This document shows, piece after piece, positions 29,281 through 38,953 of a DNA stretch of 64,000 bases (the first letter of the stretch is position 1; each line of letters starts with the position of its first letter). Source of the stretch: Sinomonas sp. P10A9 (GTDB taxonomy: Bacteria > Actinomycetota > Actinomycetes > Actinomycetales > Micrococcaceae); NCBI RefSeq assembly GCF_041022165.1, contig NZ_CP163302.1, positions 2,542,001 through 2,606,000 of the forward strand, given 5' to 3'. The notes under the pieces are model-generated. The model made no database searches. It had not been told where the DNA came from and saw nothing but the letters and a program-made list of their open reading frames with translations. The position numbers and the translations under genes were made by a program.

Positions 29281-29794
29281 GCGAATCGGCCTCCTCGGAC
29301 GACGGCGGGGCGTCGCCTCGGTCGGCCGAAGCCGCCGGTGCGTCGTCGAAGATCTGGAGCCTGAGCCTGCTGAAGGCGAAGACCTCGACCGCCTGCCACA
29401 CGACAACCGTCACGATCCCGGACGCCCCGAACCACGGGCCGACAATCCACGCGGGCTTGCCGAGCCACAGCAGGAGCGCAGCGAACCCGAAGATCTTGAT
29501 GGCATACACGACGGCGAAGACGCCGATCGCACCCGAGGGGTTGTTGCGGCCCGCGAGGTGGCCCGCAATGAGGCTAAGGGCGAAGAAGACGATGACGATT
29601 GCCGCCGAGAAGAGCACGCTGCCCCCGGCGCCAGCGCCGGTTGTGGCAAACGCCACGATCGCGAGGATAGCTGCGGCCCCCACGGACGCCCCCGAGCACT
29701 GGGCTGCGAGGCGGAGCCACGGCGAGCCGTGGCTTGCGGAACCGCCGACGCCAGGACGGCCTGAGAAGCCGTGTGGATGCGTCATAGGGTCCAT
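29273..29794 (-). CDS. AtpI-like membrane protein upstream of atp genes
   Basis: A 173-residue protein with four predicted transmembrane helices (about 30-50, 58-77, 85-108, 118-140) and an acidic Ser/Asp-rich tail. Position and topology match the variable AtpI/ATP synthase I protein that opens many atp operons; sequence support is weak, so this is inferred from context. In-frame ATGs at 29794 and 29785 are both possible and neither has a clear Shine-Dalgarno. A strong hairpin sits immediately upstream. Confidence 0.7.
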   Translation of the reverse strand: MDPMTHPHGFSGRPGVGGSASHGSPWLRLAAQCSGASVGAAAILAIVAFATTGAGAGGSVLFSAAIVIVFFALSLIAGHLAGRNNPSGAIGVFAVVYAIKIFGFAALLLWLGKPAWIVGPWFGASGIVTVVVWQAVEVFAFSRLRLQIFDDAPAASADRGDAPPSSEEADSHD

Positions 29795-29806
29795 TTCATG
29801 CCAGAT

Positions 29807-29836
29807 CGCCGGTGACCTGCTGCCAGGTCACCGGCG
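29807..29836 (-). promoter_or_regulatory. 13-bp perfect hairpin before the atp genes
   Basis: CGCCGGTGACCTG (29807-29819) pairs perfectly with CAGGTCACCGGCG (29824-29836) around a 4-base loop. It lies 40 bases after the wecA stop and ends 13 bases before the first possible atpI-like ATG, with no T-run on either strand. It could terminate wecA transcripts with Rho help, protect an atp mRNA 5' end, or bind a dimeric regulator (GGTGACC core). Confidence 0.6.
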
Positions 29837-29875
29837 TGGAGGGTGGGTGCATGCCTATTCTACACAGGATAGAAC

Positions 29876-31408
29876 TCAAGCCCCGACCCGGTTCGCCCGG
29901 CGCCCGGGCGCCGTCGGGCGCCATTGTGCGAGCGCCACCAGGGCCTGGGCCATGAGCCACACGACACCGCAGGCTACGAGCGACAACCAGTACCACTCGG
30001 CTTTGGCCCAGCCGGGGATGCCGACGAGCAAGAGAGCGATGGCCAGGGCGGCGAGCTTCATGAGCAGATCCGCGATGAGGGTCCTGCCGGTGAAGGGCAG
30101 GGTCGGCGCCGCGAAGTGGAGGATCACCACCGGCGCACCGCCGCACAGAACGGCGATGCCGAGCCCGAGGAAGGTCGAGTAGAGGAAGGCCACTCCCCCG
30201 TTGGCGAGCCCCGTGAAGCCCAACGCAGTCGCAGTGGCGAGACTCGCCACGAAGGGCAGGGTGAAGCGCGGGACCCACAGGCTCCAGTGCAGCCATGTGG
30301 GCCGCGACGATGGATTTCCCACCGTCTGCCGAACCCAAGGGTGCATCGTGAGGAACGCCACGGTGGGCAGGACAATGAGGTTGACGAGCGTGAGCGGCAT
30401 CCACGGCACGAAGGCGTAGGCTGCACCCCCGAACGCGACGAACGCGGCCCAGACATACATCACGGCGACGGCCTGCCGATGGGTGTAGCCCAGGTCGAGG
30501 AGCTTGTGGTGGACGTGCTCCCGGTCCGGCGAGAAGGGCGAGCGTCCGCTCGTGGTGCGGCGCAGCACGGCGAGCACGAGGTCGAGGAACGGCAGGGACA
30601 TGACCACGATCGGCAGGATCACCGGGAAGTAGGCCGGGATGCCCTCGGCGCGGTCGTAGAGTCCCGACCCGATCTGGCCGGTCGCGACCACGGCACCCGT
30701 GGCCATGAGCAGCCCGAGCAGCATCGACCCCGAATCACCCATGAAGATCTTCGCGGGGTTGACGTTGTGCGGCAGGAACCCCAGGCAGATGCCGATGAGC
30801 AATGCCATGAGGAGCGTCGCGAGGTCGGTGTAATTGGGCAGCAGCGCGTTGCGGTGAACCCAGTAGGCCGTGATGAAGAACGCGAGGCCGCCGATGGCCG
30901 CCACTCCTGCGGCTAGCCCGTCGAGGCCGTCGACGAAGTTGATCGCGTTGACCGTCAGCACGATGAGGAACATCGTGAGCCCGATCTGGAGCCACTCCTC
31001 GGTCACCGGGAGCGCCCCGAGAGGCAGGAAGGTCACACGGGGCCCCCACACTGCGACGATCGCGGCGGCCACGAGCTGGCCGCACAGCTTGACCCAGCTG
31101 TTGAGATCCACGATGTCGTCGATAGCGCCGACGACGACGATCACGCCTGCTCCCCACAGCACGGCCCACGGTTGGGCCGTCTCGACGAAGATCGACCGTA
31201 GCCAGAAGGTCTGCGAGGCCGCTGCGAAGGCCACCGCGAATCCGGTGAACATGGCGAGTCCACCGAGCCGCGGCACAGTTCGTGTGTGAACGTCGCGCTC
31301 GCGCACCGGGGAGACGATGCCGAGCCGGAGCGCTCCGACCCGGACCACCCCGGTGGCGGCGTAGGTGACGACGGCGGCCAGCATGGCCACCAGGAGGTAG
31401 ATGAACAT
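29876..31408 (-). CDS. wecA: polyprenyl-phosphate GlcNAc-1-phosphate transferase (WecA/MraY family)
   Basis: A 510-residue integral membrane enzyme that starts a lipid-linked glycan by moving sugar-1-phosphate onto polyprenyl phosphate. The conserved NFVDGLDGLAAG and IFMGDSGSMLLG blocks carry the catalytic aspartates, and the HHKLLDLGYTHRQAV block fits the cytoplasmic loop. After about residue 350 there is an additional block of several hydrophobic segments not present in short family members. The start is ATG 31408, three bases after the glycosyltransferase stop. Sugar preference for GlcNAc is by family only. Confidence 0.88.
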   Translation of the reverse strand: MFIYLLVAMLAAVVTYAATGVVRVGALRLGIVSPVRERDVHTRTVPRLGGLAMFTGFAVAFAAASQTFWLRSIFVETAQPWAVLWGAGVIVVVGAIDDIVDLNSWVKLCGQLVAAAIVAVWGPRVTFLPLGALPVTEEWLQIGLTMFLIVLTVNAINFVDGLDGLAAGVAAIGGLAFFITAYWVHRNALLPNYTDLATLLMALLIGICLGFLPHNVNPAKIFMGDSGSMLLGLLMATGAVVATGQIGSGLYDRAEGIPAYFPVILPIVVMSLPFLDLVLAVLRRTTSGRSPFSPDREHVHHKLLDLGYTHRQAVAVMYVWAAFVAFGGAAYAFVPWMPLTLVNLIVLPTVAFLTMHPWVRQTVGNPSSRPTWLHWSLWVPRFTLPFVASLATATALGFTGLANGGVAFLYSTFLGLGIAVLCGGAPVVILHFAAPTLPFTGRTLIADLLMKLAALAIALLLVGIPGWAKAEWYWLSLVACGVVWLMAQALVALAQWRPTAPGRRANRVGA

Positions 31409-31411
31409 GGC

Positions 31412-33262
31412 TCAGCAGGCCGCTTTCCCGGCGGTTCTGTTCCCGGACATGTCCGGGTGCTCGGTGAAGGCAGCGCGGTAGCCGCGGCGCCGTACCCGCG
31501 TCGGGACCAGCCGGTAGATCCCGCGCACCAGCATGTTCCGGACGAAGGTGAGCCCATTGATATACCCGGCGGCGAGCATGCGGCGCTGGAGGCGCAGCTC
31601 AGCGGTCAGCATGCGCTGGCCCCCGCGGCGCGCGTAGGCGCCGTCGCTCACGCGGTACAGCACGAGTGCGTCGGGGACGTTGGCGCCGAGGCTGCCGCGG
31701 TGCAGCATGCGGGCCCACAGCCAGTAGTCCTCCATGTCCGGCACGCCCCGGTAGCCCCCGGCTGCGTAGACCGCCGATGCTCGGTACATGACGCTGGGAT
31801 GGTTGAACGGCGTCCGGAACCCGAGCTGCGCCATGATCTCGCGGTGCGTGGCCGGAACGGGCCGGCTCGCGATCCGGTGGGACTCGTCGTCCCCGATCTC
31901 GGCGATCGCCGACCCGACGATGTCGTAGCCGGCAGCCATGAGGGCAAGCTGGCGCGCGAACCGCTCGGGGACGGAGACGTCGTCGGCGTCCATCCGGGCC
32001 ACGACATCGTGGCGGCACTCCCGCAGGCCAGCATCGAGCGCGTCGGCCAGTCCGACGCCTGCCGGAAGCCGGAGTACCTCAGCCGGGAAGCGTGCGTCAC
32101 GCTCGGCGTCCGCAAGGACAGCTTCGATGTCGGAGCTGACCGGGCCGTCCCGCACGATGACCACCTGTGCTGGCGGCACGGTCTGGTCAGCCGTGACGGA
32201 CTCGAGCGCCCTGCGCACGCGGGCGGCGTCGTCGCCCGCGTAGACGGGAAGGAGGACGGAGAACCCGGAGTGGGCCGGGTCGTCGGAGGACCCGGCTGGC
32301 TCCGGGTCGGAGTGGGCCGCGCGGCGGGGCAGCCCGCCGACCCCGGCGAGCACCGCGTCATTCGCCCGCGGTGGGTGGGCGAGGGCCTCCCGCAGCCCGA
32401 GGAGGCCGGATCGGAGGACGACGCCGGGCCGCGGGCTGCCGGCGACCATCCGACCCCAGCGGCGGAGGGTCGACCCGCCGTACAGAACCTTCTCGGCGGG
32501 CGCGAGCGCCTGCGAGCGGAAGAACGTCCAGATCTTGTTGCGCACCTCGAACCGGAATCGCTCGCCGATATCGACCGTGAACGAATCGAAGATCTTCGTA
32601 TGGTGCTCGACGACCGAATCGAGGCTTGCGAGCCCCAGCCGACGGCGCGCGAGCCGGGCGGTGAATTCGAAGTCGTCGTTCCAGAGGAAGTAGTCCGCCA
32701 CCGGAAGGCCGAGCGCGCGGACCGCGTCAGCGGAGACGAAGAGCGAGACGAACGACGCCGAGCGGACGACCCGCGCGCGGTGCGCGGCGGCGAATCGCCG
32801 GTCGACCGGCGAGGCATCCCACCTGTCGCGCATCGTGTTCATCGGGTGGTCACGACCGTCGGACCAGACAACTCGGCTCGCGATGAAGGCCGGCTTGTCC
32901 GTCTCGATGCACGCGGCCCAGAGGCGCACGGCCTCAGCGAGCGCGGCCGGCCGGGGGACGGTGTCGTCGTCCATGACCCACAGGAGGTCCGGGCTGTGCT
33001 TCTCGAGCGCCGTGGCCATGCCCATGGTGAATCCGCCCGCACCGCCGGTGTTCTCGGCGAGGCGAACGAGATCAACCTCGAACGGCATCGTGAGCGAGGC
33101 GACATAGTCGGCCGAACCGTCGGTCGAGCCGTTGTCTACCACCACCAGGGCGTCCGGCAGCCGGTCGCTCGCGGCGATGGCTGCGAGGGACCGCGCAAGA
33201 AGCTCCCGCCGGTTGTAGCTGACCATGACAGCGACAACCCGAGTCGAGCGGGGATCAGTCAC
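31412..33262 (-). CDS. double-domain family 2 glycosyltransferase
   Basis: A 616-residue protein with two GT-A domains. The first (1 to about 300) has VAVMVSYNRRELLARSL, VVVDNGSTDGS and LLWVMDDDTVP, resembling rhamnosyl/galactofuranosyl transferases. The second (from about 340) has FSVLLPVYAGDD, VVARMDADDVSVPERFARQ and DYWLWARMLHRG, a second complete GT2 domain with its DxD. A Gly/Pro/Ser-rich linker lies between. The start GTG 33262 overlaps the sua5 stop by eight bases, and wecA follows three bases after the stop. Context suggests cell-wall or surface polysaccharide synthesis; donor and acceptor are unknown. Confidence 0.88.
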   Translation of the reverse strand: MTDPRSTRVVAVMVSYNRRELLARSLAAIAASDRLPDALVVVDNGSTDGSADYVASLTMPFEVDLVRLAENTGGAGGFTMGMATALEKHSPDLLWVMDDDTVPRPAALAEAVRLWAACIETDKPAFIASRVVWSDGRDHPMNTMRDRWDASPVDRRFAAAHRARVVRSASFVSLFVSADAVRALGLPVADYFLWNDDFEFTARLARRRLGLASLDSVVEHHTKIFDSFTVDIGERFRFEVRNKIWTFFRSQALAPAEKVLYGGSTLRRWGRMVAGSPRPGVVLRSGLLGLREALAHPPRANDAVLAGVGGLPRRAAHSDPEPAGSSDDPAHSGFSVLLPVYAGDDAARVRRALESVTADQTVPPAQVVIVRDGPVSSDIEAVLADAERDARFPAEVLRLPAGVGLADALDAGLRECRHDVVARMDADDVSVPERFARQLALMAAGYDIVGSAIAEIGDDESHRIASRPVPATHREIMAQLGFRTPFNHPSVMYRASAVYAAGGYRGVPDMEDYWLWARMLHRGSLGANVPDALVLYRVSDGAYARRGGQRMLTAELRLQRRMLAAGYINGLTFVRNMLVRGIYRLVPTRVRRRGYRAAFTEHPDMSGNRTAGKAAC

Positions 33263-34169
33263 GCGGCTGCCCCTTGACGTTCTCGGGCTCGGCCGGCATT
33301 ACTGGCTCGGCCGGCATCGCGGGATCGCTCGGAGCGGGCTCGTCCTGGGCGGCTTCGGCGTGGACGGCTTCGGCCTCGGCCTGTGCGGGCTCGACCCGGG
33401 CAGGCACCCCGGGCTCGGACTGCTCCTCAGGCTTCGCCAGCGTCAGCGGATCCTGGGATGCCTCAGGCTCAGTCAGCGTCTCAGGCTCCTCGCCGAGTCC
33501 GAGGACGTCGGGCACGATCTCGCGGATGGCGTCGAGGCTCAGGGCGCCTTGGCGCACCACGCGCAGCCGCTCCCCCGTGCAGTCCACGATCGTCGAGGGG
33601 AGGCCTCCGGATTCCGCGGTCCCTTCGACAGGCCGGAAGCCCTCCTCGAGGTAGACCTCGACGCTCTCGGCCAGCTGCTCGCGAGCCTCGGAGGCTGTCT
33701 GCGCCGCCGCCTGGCCCGTGCGGTTGGCACTCGACACGGCAAGGGGGCCTGTGATCGTCAAGAGGGCCTGGGCAAGCTCGTCATCGGGAATGCGGAGGGC
33801 CACCGTTCCCTTCGTCTCGCCGAGATCCCAGGTCAGCGACGGCTGGGCGTGGAGGATGAGCGTGAGCGGGCCGGGCCAGAACTTCTCGGCGAGGGCGCGG
33901 CCCCCCGCGGGGACCTCGGTAGCGAGGCCGTCCATCGTCTGGAGCCTGGGGATGAGGACGGGCGGCGGCATCGACCTGCCACGGCCCTTGGCTGCTAGGA
34001 GCGTCGCGACCGCCTGGGCAGAGAACGCGTCGGCTGCGATGCCGTAGACCGTGTCGGTCGGTATCACGACGCACTGCTTCTGGGCGATCGCGCGCTGTGC
34101 ATGGGCGAGGCCCTCGGCGCGCTGTAGCGGATCGGTGCAGTTGTACGTCGCGGTGGTCACGGCGTCCAT
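33255..34169 (-). CDS. threonylcarbamoyl-AMP synthase (Sua5/YwlC)
   Basis: Makes threonylcarbamoyl-AMP for the t6A37 tRNA modification. In the 304-residue product the first 205 residues hold the YrdC fold with IPTDTVYGIAADAF, AKGRGRSMPPPVLI, KFWPGPLTLIL and VSSANRTGQ. The rest is an acidic Pro/Glu/Ala tail with repeats such as MPAEP that has no counterpart in core YrdC and does not look like the folded Sua5 domain. The start is ATG 34169, 32 bases after the prmC stop. The link to release-factor genes is the usual bacterial arrangement. Confidence 0.92.
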   Translation of the reverse strand: MDAVTTATYNCTDPLQRAEGLAHAQRAIAQKQCVVIPTDTVYGIAADAFSAQAVATLLAAKGRGRSMPPPVLIPRLQTMDGLATEVPAGGRALAEKFWPGPLTLILHAQPSLTWDLGETKGTVALRIPDDELAQALLTITGPLAVSSANRTGQAAAQTASEAREQLAESVEVYLEEGFRPVEGTAESGGLPSTIVDCTGERLRVVRQGALSLDAIREIVPDVLGLGEEPETLTEPEASQDPLTLAKPEEQSEPGVPARVEPAQAEAEAVHAEAAQDEPAPSDPAMPAEPVMPAEPENVKGQPRD

Positions 34170-34201
34170 TCTTCCACGGGCTCCGGTGTGCCCCTCGACG
34201 T

Positions 34202-35254
34202 TCAGGCGGCCCGGACTGCGCTCGTGGCGCGCGGGAGCCCGTTGAGGTCGTCGTGGCGCTGCACGTGGGTCCAGGACGGGCTCGCTCCCAGGATTTCGGG
34301 AATCCGCTCAGCCTGGACCTCGGCGTGCTCCATGACGAAGAAGCCTCCCGGGACCAGCAGCCGGGCGGCCGTCACAGCGGCGGCGAGAGGCAGCTCAAGA
34401 CCGCCCTGCGCGCCCCCGTAGAGGGCCATCTCGGGATCGTGCAGAGCGGCCTCCGGATCCCTCGGGACCATGTCCGGCGGGATGTACGGCGGGTTGGAGA
34501 CGACCACGTCCACCGTCCCGTCGAGCTCCCTGAACGCCGTCCGCAGGTCGCCGCGGACCAGGTGCACACGGCCTCCGACCTCGGGAAGCGCGAGATTCCG
34601 GGCAGCCCATGCGTACGCGAGATCGGACAACTCGACGGCGTGCACGACGGCGCCCGGCGCCTCGCGCGCGATCGAGGCGGCGATGGCGCCGGATCCGGTG
34701 CCGAGGTCGACGACGACGGGACCCGTCGGGTGTGAGCGGGCGGCGCGGGGCGACCGGCCGGGGTCGTGCGCCGACCCACGACCCGACGGCGTCGCCGATC
34801 CCTGACCCGAGCCGGACCCTGACCGTGCAGGCTGCGGGGTGACGGCGTCCGGGAAATGCTGGGCTATCCAGTCGAGCGCGACCTGCACAACCCCCTCCGT
34901 CTCGGGCCGCGGCACAAAGACACCCGGGCCCACCGCGAGGGCGAGTCGGCGGAAGTGCGCGGTCCCCGTGAGGTGCTGGAGCGGCACGCGGCGGGCGCGC
35001 TCGGCCACGAGGTCCCAGAATCCCTCTGGCACCCGGGCTCCGGTGACGGCGAGCGCCCTGAGGCGGCCGAGGCCACCGCCGCCGAGCCCCCCGCCGTCGG
35101 GCTGCCGGGCCAGCAGGTGCTCGGCGAGGAGTTCGGCGTCCACGCGTGGGCTCGGGACCCCGGCCTCGGCGAGGATGGCGGCAGCGCGCCGCAGCGCCAC
35201 ACCGAGGTCCTCGGGGTCACCCACCGGTCCGGATCCGGCCGACGGTGTGCTCAT
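34202..35254 (-). CDS. prmC: peptide chain release factor N5-glutamine methyltransferase
   Basis: Methylates the Gln of the GGQ motif of release factors with SAM. The 350-residue product has an N-terminal helical domain (about 1-110), then [16 protein letters not shown] for SAM binding and [12 protein letters not shown], the NPPY substrate motif. A Gly/Ser/Arg-rich insertion of about 35 residues separates the two domains, making the protein longer than the usual 280-300 residues. The start is ATG 35254, overlapping the prfA TGA by ATGA; the frame continues open upstream but only as an antisense-like shadow of prfA. Confidence 0.94.
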   Translation of the reverse strand: MSTPSAGSGPVGDPEDLGVALRRAAAILAEAGVPSPRVDAELLAEHLLARQPDGGGLGGGGLGRLRALAVTGARVPEGFWDLVAERARRVPLQHLTGTAHFRRLALAVGPGVFVPRPETEGVVQVALDWIAQHFPDAVTPQPARSGSGSGQGSATPSGRGSAHDPGRSPRAARSHPTGPVVVDLGTGSGAIAASIAREAPGAVVHAVELSDLAYAWAARNLALPEVGGRVHLVRGDLRTAFRELDGTVDVVVSNPPYIPPDMVPRDPEAALHDPEMALYGGAQGGLELPLAAAVTAARLLVPGGFFVMEHAEVQAERIPEILGASPSWTHVQRHDDLNGLPRATSAVRAA

Positions 35255-36324
35255 TCGCCGATCGCGTCCAGGCGGTGCTGCTCGTCCATCTCGATGCACG
35301 AGGTGATGACGGGGCCGAGATCGCCGTTCATAACGGCGTCGAGGTTGTACGCCTTGTACCCGGTGCGGTGGTCCGCGATGCGGTTCTCCGGGTAGTTGTA
35401 CGTGCGGATACGCTCGGAGCGGTCCATCGTGCGGACCTGGGACCTGCGGAGGTCGGCGTTCTCCGCGTCGATCTGCTCCTGCTGGTGCGCGAGGATGCGC
35501 GAGCGGAGCACACGCATCGCCGCTTCGCGGTTCTGCAGCTGCGACTTCTCGTTCTGCATCGCTACCACAATCCCCGTGGGGAGGTGGGTGATGCGCACAG
35601 CAGAGTCGGTCGTGTTGACGGACTGGCCGCCCGGGCCCGAGGAGCGGTAGACGTCGATCTTGAGGTCGTTCTGGCTGATCTCGATCTCCTCCGGCTCGTC
35701 CACCTCGGGGAACACGAGCACGCCCGCGGCGGACGTGTGGATACGGCCCTGGGACTCCGTCACGGGCACGCGCTGGACGCGGTGCACACCGCCCTCGAAC
35801 TTGAGGTGGGCGAACACACCCTCCGCCGGATCGTTGGAGGAGCCCTTGATCGCGACCTGGACGTCCTTGTACCCGCCGAGGTCCGACTCGGTCGAGGAGA
35901 GGATCTCCGTCTTCCACCCCTTCGACTCCGCGTAGCGGGTGTACATCCTCAGGAGGTCGCCCGCGAAGAGGGCAGCCTCGTCTCCGCCCTCGCCGCCCTT
36001 GACCTCGAGGATCACGTTGCGGGCATCGTTGGGGTCGCGCGGGATGAGGAGTCGGCGCAGCTTCTCCTGTGCCTCCTCGTGTGCCGCGTCGAGGTCCGGG
36101 ACCTCGGCCGCGAACTCGGGGTCCTCGGCGGCCATCTCGCGCGCGGCCTCGAGGTCGTCGCCGAGTGTCTTCCAGCGGTTGTACGCCTCGACGATCCCGT
36201 TCAGCTGGGCCGAACGACGTCCGAGCTTCCGCGCGAGCGCCTGGTCCTGGTAGACCGCGGGATCGCTCAGCTGCTTCTGGAGCTCGGCGTGCTCATCCAG
36301 AAGTCCTTGCACGGACTCGAACAT
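35251..36324 (-). CDS. prfA: peptide chain release factor 1
   Basis: A 357-residue factor that reads UAA and UAG and triggers peptidyl-tRNA hydrolysis. The PxT reading motif appears in [16 protein letters not shown] and the catalytic GGQ in [20 protein letters not shown]. Length and order of domains are standard. The start is ATG 36324 ([12 protein letters not shown]). Its stop overlaps the start of prmC, whose product modifies it. Confidence 0.97.
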   Translation of the reverse strand: MFESVQGLLDEHAELQKQLSDPAVYQDQALARKLGRRSAQLNGIVEAYNRWKTLGDDLEAAREMAAEDPEFAAEVPDLDAAHEEAQEKLRRLLIPRDPNDARNVILEVKGGEGGDEAALFAGDLLRMYTRYAESKGWKTEILSSTESDLGGYKDVQVAIKGSSNDPAEGVFAHLKFEGGVHRVQRVPVTESQGRIHTSAAGVLVFPEVDEPEEIEISQNDLKIDVYRSSGPGGQSVNTTDSAVRITHLPTGIVVAMQNEKSQLQNREAAMRVLRSRILAHQQEQIDAENADLRRSQVRTMDRSERIRTYNYPENRIADHRTGYKAYNLDAVMNGDLGPVITSCIEMDEQHRLDAIGE

Positions 36325-36368
36325 GTGGGGCCTTTCGTCAGGGGGTGGGTGTGTTCAACGAACGACGA

Positions 36369-36407
36369 CGGCGGCCGGCGCCGGGTGGTGTCCGGGGCCG
36401 GCCGCCG
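36369..36407 (-). terminator. hairpin downstream of rho
   Basis: CGGCGGCCGGC (36369-36379) pairs perfectly with GCCGGCCGCCG (36397-36407), and further partial pairing is possible inside the loop. It lies 12 bases after the rho stop in the rho-prfA gap. The downstream minus-strand sequence is T-enriched but not a clean T-run, so it is probably an imperfect terminator. Confidence 0.5.
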
Positions 36408-36418
36408 TGGGCGGGGCG

Positions 36419-38587
36419 CTAGTGCTTGTCGCTCTCCGACTTGGACGCGAGGGTCGTCTTCTGCACCTGCAGGAGGAACTCGACGTTCGAGCCAGTCTCG
36501 CGGATCTTCGACGTGAGCAGTTCGAGGGCCTGCTGCGTGTCGAGGCCCGAGAGGAGGCGGCGCAGGCGCCACATGATGCGGACCTCCTCCGGAGAGAGCA
36601 GGTTCTCCTCGCGGCGGGTGCCGGACGCGTTGACGTCGACGGCCGGGAAGATACGCTTGTCCGCGAGCTGGCGGGACAGGCGGAGCTCCATGTTGCCGGT
36701 GCCCTTGAACTCCTCGAAGATGACCTCGTCCATCTTGGACCCGGTCTCGACGAGCGCCGTGGCGAGGATCGTGAGCGAGCCGCCGTTCTCGATGTTGCGC
36801 GCCGCACCGAAGAAGCGCTTCGGCGGGTAGAGCGCGGCCGAGTCGACACCGCCGGAGAGGATGCGTCCCGACGCCGGCGCGGCGAGGTTGTACGCACGGC
36901 CGAGGCGGGTCATCGAATCGAGGAGCACGACGACGTCCATGCCCATCTCGACGAGCCGCTTGGCACGCTCGATGGCCAATTCCGCCACGGTCGTGTGGTC
37001 CTCGGCCGGACGGTCGAACGTCGAGGCGATGACCTCGCCCTTGACCGAGCGCTGCATGTCCGTGACCTCTTCGGGGCGCTCGTCCACGAGCACCATCATG
37101 AGGTGGACCTCAGGGTTGTTGATCGTGATCGCGTTCGCGATCGACTGCAGGATCAGCGTCTTGCCAGCCTTCGGCGGCGAGACGATGAGGCCGCGCTGGC
37201 CCTTGCCGATCGGGGCCACGAGGTCGATCACGCGGGGGCCGATCTTCTTCGGGTCCGTCTCGAGGCGCAGGCGCTCGGAGGGGTACAGCGGAACGAGCTT
37301 GGTGAACTCGACGCGGCCCTTCATCTCCTCGGGGCTCTTGCCGTTGACGCTCGTGACCCGGACGAGGGCGTTGAACTTCTGGCGGTTGCTGTGGCTCTGG
37401 CGGCCGCCGTGGCTCTGGCCCTGATTCTGGTTCTGGTTCTCCTCGCCGTCGCGGGGGGCGCGGATCGCACCGACTACGGCGTCACCCTTGCGCAGGCCGT
37501 ACTTCTTGACCTGCGTGAGCGGGACGTAGACGTCATTCGGGCCCGGGAGGTAGCCGGACGTGCGGATGAAGGCGTAGTTCTCGAGGACGTCGAGGATGCC
37601 CGCCACGGGAAGCAGCACGTCGTCTTCGGTCACCTCGGTCTCGTCGACCTCGGGGCCGGCGTTGCGACGTCCGCTCCGGTCGCGCATGCGCTCGTTGCGG
37701 TCGCGGAAGCGGTCGTTCCGGTTCCCCTGCTGGCCCTGAACGTCGTCACGGTCGCGTCCACGACGGTTGCGGCGCGAACGGCGCGAACCGCCGTCCTCGC
37801 CGTCGAACTCGTCGCGGCGCCGGTCCTGCTGACGGTCCTGGCGATCAGACTGCTGGCCGCCCTGGCGGTCCTGCTGGGTCCGGTCCCCACGTCGGTTCCG
37901 GCCCTCGCCAGACTCGTCCTGGCGGCCCTCAGCGGGGGCCTCGGCAGTGCCAACCGCTTGGCCGCGCTCGTGCGAGGGAGCCTCTGCGGCGTCCCCGCGG
38001 GGAGCCTGGGCCGTCTCGGCCGAGGCTTCGCCGGACTCGGGGCGCCGGTTGCGGGAGCGGGTGCGGCTCTGGCGCGTCCCGGACTCTGCCGGAGCCTCGG
38101 TGTGGGTCTCGGCCTGCGGCGCAGCAGGGGCCTGGGCGGCCTCCGCCTGCGGGGCTGCCTCCTCGGCGGCCGGCGCGGATCCGGGCGTCACGACGCCGTC
38201 GCTGCCGGCGCGGCGCCGGGCACGGCCGCGCGTGCGGGCAGGCGCCGCACCGGTCTCCGAGGCCTCGTCGGCCGTTTCGGCAGTCGGTGCCGGCTGCGCC
38301 GTACGCGCCGCCTGCACAGTCGTGCCGGTCTCGGGGAGCGGAAGCTCGGCGGGCGTTTCGGTCGTGGTGGGAACGGCCCGGCGCGCGGCCGGGCGGCCCA
38401 CGGGCTCACCCTTCTGGTGGGCGGTGATCGCGGTAACAAGGTCGCCCTTGCGCATGCGGGATCCACCGGTGATGCCCAGCTGGGATGCCAAGGCCTGCAA
38501 CTGCGCGAGCTTGAGGCCGGCGATTCCCTTGGACTCGGACGCGGAGGAGGCTTCCACTGCTGGGTTCAGCTCAGTGGTCTGTGTCAC
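36419..38587 (-). CDS. rho: transcription termination factor Rho
   Basis: A hexameric RNA translocase of 722 residues. The N-terminal Rho-N helix (GLKLAQLQALASQLGI) is followed by a long disordered insert (about 50-310) rich in Ala/Glu and then Arg/Asp/Gln/Asn, as in Micrococcus and mycobacterial Rho. The primary RNA-binding fold contains GYLPGPNDVYVPL. The ATPase has SPPKAGKTLILQ (Walker A) and LVDERPEEVTDM. I place the start at GTG 38587, preceded by GGAAGGACC at proper spacing, rather than at the more upstream in-frame codon at 38635. Confidence 0.95.
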   Translation of the reverse strand: MTQTTELNPAVEASSASESKGIAGLKLAQLQALASQLGITGGSRMRKGDLVTAITAHQKGEPVGRPAARRAVPTTTETPAELPLPETGTTVQAARTAQPAPTAETADEASETGAAPARTRGRARRRAGSDGVVTPGSAPAAEEAAPQAEAAQAPAAPQAETHTEAPAESGTRQSRTRSRNRRPESGEASAETAQAPRGDAAEAPSHERGQAVGTAEAPAEGRQDESGEGRNRRGDRTQQDRQGGQQSDRQDRQQDRRRDEFDGEDGGSRRSRRNRRGRDRDDVQGQQGNRNDRFRDRNERMRDRSGRRNAGPEVDETEVTEDDVLLPVAGILDVLENYAFIRTSGYLPGPNDVYVPLTQVKKYGLRKGDAVVGAIRAPRDGEENQNQNQGQSHGGRQSHSNRQKFNALVRVTSVNGKSPEEMKGRVEFTKLVPLYPSERLRLETDPKKIGPRVIDLVAPIGKGQRGLIVSPPKAGKTLILQSIANAITINNPEVHLMMVLVDERPEEVTDMQRSVKGEVIASTFDRPAEDHTTVAELAIERAKRLVEMGMDVVVLLDSMTRLGRAYNLAAPASGRILSGGVDSAALYPPKRFFGAARNIENGGSLTILATALVETGSKMDEVIFEEFKGTGNMELRLSRQLADKRIFPAVDVNASGTRREENLLSPEEVRIMWRLRRLLSGLDTQQALELLTSKIRETGSNVEFLLQVQKTTLASKSESDKH

Positions 38588-38953
38588 GGATGGTCCTTCC
38601 GGAGTCGAAACGCCGGCATTGCAGAGCCGGCGCATCGTGGTCGTGGCCGCCGACTGGAGCGGCGACCAGGCTGTGGCCTGCGGGGCCTGATGGCCAGGCA
38701 GGGCCTGAGTAGTTCAGCCCGCCCCGAGCGTGCGAGGTCCTGATTCGTGTCTGGGCCTGCGTGCGGATCGACCGCAGGCAGCCAGACCGGCTGCAGCGCT
38801 GGAGGGGCGGCATCCCTGACGGAAAACTGGACTGGGGTTGCGCAGCATGCCCTCACAGTGTGGCCTGAAGAATCACGAATGCGCAGAATCACCGGGTTCA
38901 CCGTTGAAGAGATTCGCCGGGGAGATTCACCACTGAGCAGATTTACCGCTGAT
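38588..38953 (-). promoter_or_regulatory. rho upstream region / leader
   Basis: These 366 bases between thrB and rho have no convincing gene. On the rho-sense (minus) strand the region is C/U-rich with many YC steps, the composition favoured by Rho utilisation sites, and the distal part holds a degenerate repeat (38870-38960). A Rho-dependent autoregulatory leader, known for rho in other bacteria, would fit; here it is inference. No firm promoter was identified. Confidence 0.45.

Noticed and set aside
36323..38743. Very long open frame (about 800 codons) antisense to rho, with similar ones antisense to the helicase/MFS (2135-5341), glycosyltransferase (31286-33277), hom/lysA (41226-43919) and the LuxR gene (55027-57783).
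   Set aside because: High GC makes stop codons rare opposite real genes. The products are Arg/Gly/Ala/Val-rich without any family motif, while the genes on the other strand have complete domain sets.
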